DNA of 32,896 nucleotides from Nitriliruptor sp040882055 (GTDB taxonomy: Bacteria > Actinomycetota > Nitriliruptoria > Nitriliruptorales > Nitriliruptoraceae), in the NCBI GenBank assembly GCA_040882055.1, contig JBBECA010000035.1:1-32896 (forward strand), written 5' to 3'. Each line of letters starts with the position of its first letter. The stretch's first letter is position 1. Made by a program: the position numbers and the translations under genes. Positions 25,617 through 32,896 of this stretch are shown here, one piece after another. Under the pieces are notes generated by a model. It had not been told where the DNA came from, ran no database searches, and saw only the letters and a list, made by a program, of their open reading frames with translations.

Positions 25617-25631
25617 CGCCGGTCGCCGGCG
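25617..25631. terminator. Hairpin between convergent genes
   Basis: CGCCGG-TCG-CCGGCG forms a perfect 6-bp stem in the 24-bp gap between the yqeY stop and the secreted-protein stop. Could serve both directions. Confidence 0.4.
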
Positions 25632-25636
25632 GGTGC

Positions 25637-26200
25637 TCACTCGTCGCGAGCGAGCATCCGCTGACGGGCGCTGCGGTCGAGGACACGATCGGGGCAGCCG
25701 AGGATCGTCGGTGAACGGAGCACGACCTCGGTCGGGTACGGCGTGGTGACCGTGGTGGCCCCGGCGCCCCCCTCGAGGGTCACGTCCGCACCGCGGAAGA
25801 CGTTGACCGCGCGCTCGGTGTAGTACCGGCAGTTGCCGAACCGTGCCCGGACGCTGACGACGGTCGCCTCACCCGGTTCGAGCCGCGCCGGCAGCCCGGA
25901 CACCGCCTCCACCTCGAGCATGCCGAGCAGCTCGGGGAACGGGTCGACCGCGGTCACGGTGACCGCTGCCCCACCGCCGACGTGCTGCAGCGGCACCTCG
26001 ACGGTGGCGCCCACGCCGTGCACGTACCCGACCGCCGTGATCGGTTCCCGGTAGGCGTCGAGGTGGGCGACGCGATCGTGACCGGGGAAGCGCAGATCGC
26101 CGGCTTCGAGCGCAGGCGAGGCGGCCAACGGCAGGCCGGCGGCTGGCGCGGCGAGCAGCACCGCACCCACCACCGACGCGAGCACCGTCGTGCACCGCAC
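25637..26200 (-). CDS. Secreted protein of unknown function
   Basis: 187 aa. The N-terminus is a signal peptide (MRCTTVLASVVGAVLLAAPAAG). The mature part is beta-rich, like an immunoglobulin-type fold (GATVEVPLQHVGGGAAVTVTAV, LEPGEATVVSVRARFGNC; key segments VTVTAVDPFPELLG and TVVSVRARFGNC). Two cysteines (in GNCRYY and LGCPDR) could form a disulfide. No lipobox or sorting signal, so released or periplasm-like. GTG 26200 begins 3 bp after the beta-helix gene stop, implying one transcript and coupled translation. It is probably a partner of the surface beta-helix protein (inference). Confidence 0.72.
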   Translation of the reverse strand: MRCTTVLASVVGAVLLAAPAAGLPLAASPALEAGDLRFPGHDRVAHLDAYREPITAVGYVHGVGATVEVPLQHVGGGAAVTVTAVDPFPELLGMLEVEAVSGLPARLEPGEATVVSVRARFGNCRYYTERAVNVFRGADVTLEGGAGATTVTTPYPTEVVLRSPTILGCPDRVLDRSARQRMLARDE

Positions 26201-26203
26201 CGC

Positions 26204-28165
26204 TCAGCCGAGCGGTGCGTGACGGCGTCGCCGGAGCGCACCGGCACCGAGCAGGGCGACCGCGGCGAGACCGGCGAGCCCCGCGGCGCCGGTCACCGGC
26301 AGCACGCGTTCGGCGGCGGCCGGGACGGGGTCGAGCCCCTCGTCCGCGCTCCCGCCAGCCACAGCGCCGTCATCGCCGGCACCGTCGCCACCTCCGCCGG
26401 GTGCACCCGGGGTCTCGCCGTCCTCGAGGCCCTCGCTGAGGTCGATCGCCACCGTGGGCCAGAACGCCGCCTCGAGGTCCTCCCCCTCGGCCGCCTCCCG
26501 GGACGCCGGAGCCTCGGGGTCGTCGAACCAGTCGCACAGCGGGGGTGCCGGCTGGTCCTCCCGGTCGTAGGTCGCGCACGGGACCAGCTGCGCCGACTTG
26601 ACCGCGTTGCCGACGGGCGTGACCGACCCGCCGGAGTCACAGTCGGGGAACTCGGTCACCGGCACCTCCCCGCCGGTGTCGATCGGCACGGTGGCGTTGG
26701 TGGTGATCTCGCCCGTCGCGGAGGTGTTGTCCTGCCAGCAGTTGCCGGTCCCCTGGTCGTCCCACCAGAAGTCGGTGCCGTTCGGCTGCACCAGATCGTC
26801 CGGGCCGAACCCCATGCGGTTGCCCGTGTAGTGGTTGGCGTTCGACGTGTCGAACTGGTCCTCGAACTCGTCACGGATCGCCGAGGGCACCCAGAACTGC
26901 ATGACGCCCTGACGCCAGTTGTCGAAGATGTCGTTGTCGCGGATCAGGTTGTGGTTGCCGCCCGCGATCATCACGCCGGTACCGACCGGCACCGGGAACG
27001 CGGGGCACACCGTGCCGGTCTCGTAGCCGCGGTCGGCGGGGTCGCCGCCGCAACGTCCGGCCTGCACGTACTCGGCGAAGTAGTTGACGTTGTTCAGGTA
27101 GAGGCGGTTGTCCTCGAGGAACGCGTGGTCCTGCGGCATCCCGGGGTGGTTCGGGACGAACGAGTCGGTGACGTAGCCGGCGGCGTTCAGGAAGACGTCG
27201 TTGTCGTGGAACCACACCGAGTTCCCCGCCGAGCCGGAGAAGCCGAGCGCGTTGTGGTGCGAGCGGCACCCGGTCACCTCGACCGCGTACCGGGTGAGCG
27301 GCGCGGTCTCGGGGTTGTCGGCGTTCACGTCCGCCGCCGAGCCGGGGTAGATGCCCGAGTCACCGTTGAACGCCGTGTCGCAGCCGCGGATGAGGCCGTG
27401 ATCGGAGGTGAAGGTCAGGATGCCGTAGAGGTCGTTGTGGCTCGCCACGACCCGGTCGAGGAGGTAGCCGTCGGTCTCGTGCACGTAGATGGCGTTCTCG
27501 CGGAAGACCTGGAAGGCCATGTTCGACAGCACGAAGCCGTCGGCCCGGTCGGCCTTGACGCCGTTGTGCTTGATCCAGGAACCGTCGGCCTTGAACCCAC
27601 CACGGAGGGCGGTGTCCTCCGGGGCCTCACCCGTGCCTTCGATCTGCAGGTCACAGAGCTGGTTGTCGCAGACGATGTCGTCGTCGTCCGGGTCGTCGCC
27701 GGCGACGGTGACCAGGTTGATCACCTCCCCGCACGAGACGATCAGGTCGTACTCGACGACGCCGTCGTCGTACTCCTCCGTACAGGGCGAGTTCTCGTCC
27801 CACGAGGGCTGTTCGCGGTAGACGCCCGGCAGCACGTAGATGTTGGTGCCCTGGACCTCGACCGCGTCCACGGCGGCCTGGATGTGCTCGTGGGCACAGT
27901 CGGCGAGCAGGCGCTGGTTGAAGGCACGCAGCTGCGGGTCGCTGATCGCCGCGATCCGCCCGGGCGAGACGTCGTCCTTGCACACGACGATCACGTCCGC
28001 CGCCTCGCCGATCGTGCGGAGCTCGGGGGTCGTGCCGTCACCCGAGGGGAACTGGCTCGCCCGCTCCTCGTGCGCGGCGGCGGGACCGGCGGTCACCGCC
28101 GTCATCGCCAGCGCGGCGACGAGCACCAGCCCGCGCGCCACGATCCCACGTCCCTGTCGCGCCAC
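26204..28165 (-). CDS. LPXTG-anchored right-handed parallel beta-helix surface protein
   Basis: 653 aa. Signal peptide at 1-31 (hydrophobic VLVAALAMTAVTA, cleavage after GPAAA). A central right-handed parallel beta-helix region follows, rich in PbH1-type turns with Asn/Asp/Gly (FVLSNMAFQVFRENAIYVH, HNDLYGILTFTSDHGLIRG, NHNLIRDNDIFDNWRQG). It has many cysteines, suggesting disulfides. A Gly/Asp-rich linker leads to the sorting signal: LPVTG (622-626, DNA 26288-26302), an 18-residue hydrophobic stretch and RRRR. Sortase would link it to peptidoglycan. The fold is often used for polysaccharide binding or cleavage; no catalytic residues can be assigned. The second GTG of a pair (28165) has GGAGG at 6-nt spacing. 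It is followed by the secreted gene. Confidence 0.88.
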   Translation of the reverse strand: MARQGRGIVARGLVLVAALAMTAVTAGPAAAHEERASQFPSGDGTTPELRTIGEAADVIVVCKDDVSPGRIAAISDPQLRAFNQRLLADCAHEHIQAAVDAVEVQGTNIYVLPGVYREQPSWDENSPCTEEYDDGVVEYDLIVSCGEVINLVTVAGDDPDDDDIVCDNQLCDLQIEGTGEAPEDTALRGGFKADGSWIKHNGVKADRADGFVLSNMAFQVFRENAIYVHETDGYLLDRVVASHNDLYGILTFTSDHGLIRGCDTAFNGDSGIYPGSAADVNADNPETAPLTRYAVEVTGCRSHHNALGFSGSAGNSVWFHDNDVFLNAAGYVTDSFVPNHPGMPQDHAFLEDNRLYLNNVNYFAEYVQAGRCGGDPADRGYETGTVCPAFPVPVGTGVMIAGGNHNLIRDNDIFDNWRQGVMQFWVPSAIRDEFEDQFDTSNANHYTGNRMGFGPDDLVQPNGTDFWWDDQGTGNCWQDNTSATGEITTNATVPIDTGGEVPVTEFPDCDSGGSVTPVGNAVKSAQLVPCATYDREDQPAPPLCDWFDDPEAPASREAAEGEDLEAAFWPTVAIDLSEGLEDGETPGAPGGGGDGAGDDGAVAGGSADEGLDPVPAAAERVLPVTGAAGLAGLAAVALLGAGALRRRRHAPLG

Positions 28166-28255
28166 CACGGTCCTCCACGTCTCCGCCCACCGCCCGCGGT
28201 CCTCCGCGAGCGGCCCTCGGTCCGTCTTTCGCTCCGGCGGCACCCACCACCTCCC

Positions 28256-28269
28256 GTACCGACCGGTAC
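28256..28269. promoter_or_regulatory. Inverted repeat GTACC-N4-GGTAC between divergent genes
   Basis: Perfect 5-bp arms around GACC in the 217-bp region between the beta-helix gene and accD1. It could be an operator for either. No regulator gene is nearby. Confidence 0.3.
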
Positions 28270-28306
28270 CCGGACGTGAACGCGCGGCAGGCGGCCGAAC
28301 GGGGCC

Positions 28307-28312
28307 TAGGCT
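28307..28312 (+). promoter_or_regulatory. -10-like TAGGCT upstream of accD1
   Basis: TAGGCT lies 70 bp before GTG 28383, an expected leader of about 63 nt. No -35 visible. Confidence 0.3.
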
Positions 28313-28382
28313 CGCCGCCACCGTGGACCCGGGCGCGAGGCTCGTGCCACCTCCTCCGCACCACCGCAGGGAGCCGACTTCC

Positions 28383-29984
<1,602 letters not shown>

Positions 29985-30001
29985 CAGCCCGGACCTCGTC
30001 G

Positions 30002-30007
30002 TAGGGT
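30002..30007 (+). promoter_or_regulatory. -10-like TAGGGT between accD1 and the hydratase gene
   Basis: TAGGGT lies 24 bp before GTG 30032. It would allow expression of the hydratase apart from accD1. No -35. Confidence 0.3.
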
Positions 30008-30031
30008 GCCGCCGCCGACCAGGAGCTCGCA

Positions 30032-30829
30032 GTGACCGACCCGCTACGCACGAGCCTCGACGACCGCGGCGTGCTCACGCTGACCATCGACCGGCCGGAG
30101 GTGCGCAACGCGTTCGACGGGCAACTCCAGGAGGCGCTGACCACCGCTTTCACCGAGGTGGGCGACGACGTCCGGGTCGTGGTGATCACCGGTGCGGGTC
30201 CGGTGTTCTCCGCCGGCGCCGACCTCAACTGGATGCGCGGCGCGGTCGACGCCAGCTTCGAGGAGAACGTCGCCAGTTCGCGACGCTTCGAGGCGATGCT
30301 CGCGGCCGTGGATGCCTGTCCCGCGCCCGTGATCGCCCGCGTCAACGGCCACTGCCTCGCCGGCGCCCTCGGGCTCGTGACCTGCGCCGACATCGCCATC
30401 GCCGTGCGGGGCTCGCTGTTCGGCTTCAGCGAGACGCGCCTCGGCCTGGCACCGGCCATGATCTCGCACTACGCCGTGCGCCGGATCGGCATCGGTCCCG
30501 CACGGCGCTACCTGCTGACCGGCGAACGGTTCGACGCCGACCGTGCGCTCGAGCTCGGCCTGCTCGCCGACGTCGTCGCGGACCGCGACGGCCTCGACGC
30601 CGCGACCGCGACGCTCGTGGACGCGCTGCTCGCGGCCGCGCCGGGGGCCGTCCGTGCCACCAAACAGCTGCTGGCGACCATCGCCGCCTCCCCGGACCCC
30701 GCCGAGACCGTCGACGCCCGCGTCGAGCTGATCTCGCGCCGCCGGGTCTCCGACGAGGGACAGGCGGGCATGGCGGCCTTCTTCGACCGTCAGCCCGCCC
30801 CCTGGGTCCCCCGCGACGGAGCTAGCTGA
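30032..30829 (+). CDS. Enoyl-CoA hydratase/isomerase, probably methylglutaconyl-CoA hydratase
   Basis: 265 aa crotonase-fold enzyme. Next step after methylcrotonyl-CoA carboxylase: hydration of 3-methylglutaconyl-CoA to HMG-CoA. It carries FSAGADLNWM and FSETRLGLAPAMIS, both characteristic of this hydratase group, plus the oxyanion-hole region NGHCLAGALGL. In the last, one Gly of the common GG pattern is Ala. GTG 30032 has AGGAG at good spacing. Context with accD1 and accA1 strongly supports the leucine role; a general enoyl-CoA hydratase is the alternative. Its stop overlaps the lipoprotein stop on the other strand. Confidence 0.9.
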   Translation: MTDPLRTSLDDRGVLTLTIDRPEVRNAFDGQLQEALTTAFTEVGDDVRVVVITGAGPVFSAGADLNWMRGAVDASFEENVASSRRFEAMLAAVDACPAPVIARVNGHCLAGALGLVTCADIAIAVRGSLFGFSETRLGLAPAMISHYAVRRIGIGPARRYLLTGERFDADRALELGLLADVVADRDGLDAATATLVDALLAAAPGAVRATKQLLATIAASPDPAETVDARVELISRRRVSDEGQAGMAAFFDRQPAPWVPRDGAS

Positions 30830-31427
30830 GCACGAGCGGGATCGCGGTCAGGTACTGCGGGTCGCCGCTGCCTGCCGCGTCGTCAGCGAAGACGTGCAGC
30901 TCGGCGAAGGGCTCCCCGGCGGCCTCCTCGAGCGACACGGTGGTCTCGAAGGCGCCGACGCAGCCGTTGCCGCACTCCGCGGTGGTGAACCCGCTGTCGA
31001 GCTCGACGCCGTCACCGTCGTAGAGCGTCCACTGGACGTTGGCCTCGTAGACGTTGCTGCAGCCCACGAGCTCGACCTCGTCACCGGTGGGTTCCTGATC
31101 GTCGACCGGTGAGACGACCTCGATGAACGCCTCGTCCTCGCGGCCCTGGTGATCGGCACACGGGTCGTCGACCTCGTTCGGGTCCGGGGTCGGCGAGCTC
31201 GTCGAGGCCACCGCCTCGTCATCCTCGGTGGCGTCGGCCTCGTCCGGCACCTCCGGCTCGACGGTCTCCTCCGGCTCCTCGGGTTCCTCCTCGACCGGCT
31301 CCTCCTCGGGTACTTCGGGAGCCTCGACGTCCACGGTGGGGTCGTCGCCACCACAACCAGCGAGGGCGAGCGCAGCGATCGCGGCGACGGCGATCGCTCG
31401 GACGGACGGACGGCGTGTGCGGGACAA
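30822..31427 (-). CDS. Lipoprotein with acidic linker and Gmad2-like immunoglobulin-type domain
   Basis: 201 aa. Signal sequence with lipobox LAGC (lipidated C25), then an acidic Glu/Pro/Asp-rich linker (about 30-85), then a beta-sandwich domain resembling Gmad2 (FIEVVSPVDDQ, VYEANVQWTLYDGDGVELDSGF, ending in LTAIPLVLS). Several cysteines in the domain suggest disulfides. It probably sits outside the membrane with the domain projected by the linker; binding partner unknown. The start appears to be TTG 31427 with GGAG upstream; no ATG or GTG fits as well. A -10-like TAGGGT (31463-31468, minus) precedes it. It lies opposite to and between the leucine-catabolism genes, overlapping the hydratase 3' end by 8 bp. 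Confidence 0.8.
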   Translation of the reverse strand: MSRTRRPSVRAIAVAAIAALALAGCGGDDPTVDVEAPEVPEEEPVEEEPEEPEETVEPEVPDEADATEDDEAVASTSSPTPDPNEVDDPCADHQGREDEAFIEVVSPVDDQEPTGDEVELVGCSNVYEANVQWTLYDGDGVELDSGFTTAECGNGCVGAFETTVSLEEAAGEPFAELHVFADDAAGSGDPQYLTAIPLVLS

Positions 31428-31462
31428 GGTGTCGCTCCGATCGGGACGGACGGTGCGCGGTG

Positions 31463-31468
31463 ACCCTA
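31463..31468 (-). promoter_or_regulatory. -10-like TAGGGT upstream of the lipoprotein gene
   Basis: TAGGGT on the minus strand, 35 bp before TTG 31427. A GTGACC 15 bp upstream is a poor -35. Confidence 0.35.
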
Positions 31469-31559
31469 CAGACGTACAGCTCGGGTCACGGGTTGCATCG
31501 ACCGGTCCGGTCCCGACCTGTACCCGTGCGCTGCGCACGACGGGAGGGATGCCGCCCGC

Positions 31560-31565
31560 TAGCGT
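31560..31565 (+). promoter_or_regulatory. -10-like TAGCGT upstream of accA1
   Basis: TAGCGT followed by CCG lies 38 bp before GTG 31604. Its position after the antisense lipoprotein gene would give accA1 its own start. Confidence 0.4.
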
Positions 31566-31603
31566 CCGAACCCGTTCAGACGCCGTTCGGACGGGAGCCC
31601 CAC

Positions 31604-32896
31604 GTGGTCGCCGGACACCCCTCGCCCCCCGCAGGGCCGCTGCGGCGGGTGCTCGTCGCCAACCGCGGCGAGATCGCGCGCCGGATCATCCGCACCTGCC
31701 GCTCGCTCGACATCGCCACCGTGGCGGTCCACAGCGACGCCGACGCGGACGCGCCGCACGTCCGCGAGGCCGACAGCGCCGTCCGGCTCGGACCCGCCCC
31801 GGCCACCGACAGCTACCTCGACGTCGACCGGGTCGTGGCCGCCGCGCTCGAGAGCGGTGCGGGCGCGGTCCACCCCGGTTACGGCTTCCTGTCCGAGCAC
31901 GCCGGGTTCGCGCGCGCCGTGCGGGACGCCGGGCTGGTGTTCGTCGGACCCTCGCCCGAGGTGATCGAGCTGATGGGCGACAAGGCGGCGGCCAAGCGCC
32001 ACCTGTCCGAGGCCGGCGTGCCGGTCGTGCCGGGTGCCGACACCACCGCCGAGGACGACGACGGGGTGGTCGCGGCGGCCGAAGGTGTCGGGTTCCCCCT
32101 GCTGGTCAAGGCGGTCGCGGGCGGCGGCGGCAAGGGCATGCGAGCCGTCCACGACGCGGCGGACCTGCGGGACGCGGTGGCGAGCGCCCGGCGCGAGGCC
32201 CGGGCCGCGTTCGGTAACGACCGGGTCATCCTCGAACGGTTGGTGCGGCGTCCGCGGCACATCGAGGTCCAGATCCTCGGCGACGCTCACGGCGGCTACC
32301 TCCACGTGCTCGAGCGCGAGTGCTCGATCCAGCGGCGCCACCAGAAGGTGGTCGAGGAAGCGCCGTCACCCGCCATCGGCGCGAGCATGCGGACCCGGCT
32401 CGGCGACGCCGCCGTGGCCGCGGCGCGCTCGGTCGCCTACCTCGGTGCCGGGACGGTCGAGTTCCTCGTGGACGGCACGACCCTCGACGACCCGGAGCCG
32501 ACGTTCTACTTCCTGGAGATGAACACCCGGCTCCAGGTCGAGCACCCGGTGACCGAGCTGGTCACCGGGCTCGACCTCGTCGCCCTCCAGCTGCAGGTCG
32601 CCGCCGGCGAGCCGCTCGGCATCGAGCAGGACGAGATCACCCCCGACGGCCACGCCATCGAGGTCCGCTGGTACGCCGAGGACCCGATCAGCCAGCTCCC
32701 CCAGGTCGGTCGCCTGGAGACCGTCGCGCTCGCCCGCGGTCCGGGGGTGCGCAACGACGTCGGTGTCGAGAGCGGCAGCACGGTCACCCCCCACTACGAC
32801 CCGATGCTCGGCAAGCTGATCGCGCACGGTCCGGACCGGGCCACGGCCATCGATCGGCTGCTGGGCTCGGTCCGCGCCACGGTCGGCCACGGCGTG
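31604..32896 (+). CDS. accA1: Methylcrotonyl-CoA carboxylase alpha: biotin carboxylase (partial)
   Basis: 431 aa visible; the gene runs off the window end, so the rest of the biotin carboxylase domain and the biotin-carrier domain are not seen. It carboxylates biotin using ATP and bicarbonate for the AccD1 partner. VLVANRGEIARRIIRTCRS opens the domain, then HPGYGFLSEH, MGDKAAAKRH, the ATP loop GGGGKGM (about 172-178), ERECSIQRRHQKVVEEAPSP (key part ERECSIQRRHQK) and EMNTRLQVEHPVTE with E305. GTG 31604 has GGGAG at good spacing. Matching with accD1 at 28383 indicates a methylcrotonyl-CoA carboxylase; a general acyl-CoA carboxylase alpha subunit is the alternative. Confidence 0.93.
   Translation, partial: MVAGHPSPPAGPLRRVLVANRGEIARRIIRTCRSLDIATVAVHSDADADAPHVREADSAVRLGPAPATDSYLDVDRVVAAALESGAGAVHPGYGFLSEHAGFARAVRDAGLVFVGPSPEVIELMGDKAAAKRHLSEAGVPVVPGADTTAEDDDGVVAAAEGVGFPLLVKAVAGGGGKGMRAVHDAADLRDAVASARREARAAFGNDRVILERLVRRPRHIEVQILGDAHGGYLHVLERECSIQRRHQKVVEEAPSPAIGASMRTRLGDAAVAAARSVAYLGAGTVEFLVDGTTLDDPEPTFYFLEMNTRLQVEHPVTELVTGLDLVALQLQVAAGEPLGIEQDEITPDGHAIEVRWYAEDPISQLPQVGRLETVALARGPGVRNDVGVESGSTVTPHYDPMLGKLIAHGPDRATAIDRLLGSVRATVGHGV

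Noticed and set aside
25982..28279. 765-codon plus-strand frame opposite the beta-helix gene
   Set aside because: The minus strand has signal peptide, beta-helix and LPXTG tail; the plus frame is a shadow.

Overview
This is a very GC-rich (by eye about 70% or more), gene-dense bacterial chromosomal window with GTG starts outnumbering ATG, strong G/C bias at third codon positions and 4-bp stop/start overlaps. Gene content (sufRBD-Rieske-CSUT order, MoeZ, an F420-type luciferase-like oxidoreductase, AccD1/AccA1-type carboxylase, an LPXTG surface protein) points to an actinomycete (Actinomycetota). It does not look like a close Streptomyces or Mycobacterium relative, and I cannot name the genus. 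No rRNA, tRNA, CRISPR array, insertion sequence or phage gene was seen.

Layout. 1-3826: the last codons of a membrane transporter, MoeZ (sulfur carrier activation, minus strand) and a divergent GAF-PAS-GGDEF-EAL c-di-GMP protein. 3834-11220: a complete minus-strand SUF iron-sulfur assembly operon, sufR-sufB-sufD-Rieske ferredoxin-sufC-sufS-sufU-sufT. Its promoter contains a CAAC-N6-GTTG palindrome resembling the reported SufR operator. 11229-12066: a 5'-truncated acyl-CoA carboxyltransferase remnant and a non-coding stretch with a tandem repeat. 12067-13101: a luciferase-like monooxygenase. 13120-16671: the three-gene set circularly permuted ATP-grasp / alpha-E / transglutaminase, with a divergent cysteine-rich small protein (16778-17215).

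17273-23793: two small unknown genes, a FabL-like SDR whose catalytic Tyr position holds His, a SAM methyltransferase coupled to RecD2 helicase, a saccharopine-dehydrogenase-like reductase and an unknown 127-aa protein. 23794-25087: a Lys/Ala-rich, repeat-containing protein with its own strong promoter, a long structured 5' leader and two hairpins downstream. 25151-28165: a YqeY protein, then a minus-strand pair made of an LPXTG-anchored parallel beta-helix protein and a secreted partner. 28383-32896: a leucine-catabolism set (methylcrotonyl-CoA carboxylase beta, methylglutaconyl-CoA hydratase, methylcrotonyl-CoA carboxylase alpha running off the end), with a lipoprotein gene on the opposite strand between the second and third genes.

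How the genes work together: SufS/SufU supply persulfide sulfur to the SufBCD scaffold, SufT and the Rieske protein are accessory, and SufR senses cluster status. MoeZ next door uses persulfide sulfur to thiolate small carrier proteins, so the first 11 kb is largely sulfur and iron-sulfur metabolism. The last 4.5 kb converts methylcrotonyl-CoA from leucine to HMG-CoA. The most unusual items are the Lys/Ala-rich repeat protein with its structured leader, the SufR operator, the ATP-grasp/transglutaminase set with its cysteine-rich neighbour, the LPXTG beta-helix pair and the SDR with a replaced catalytic residue.
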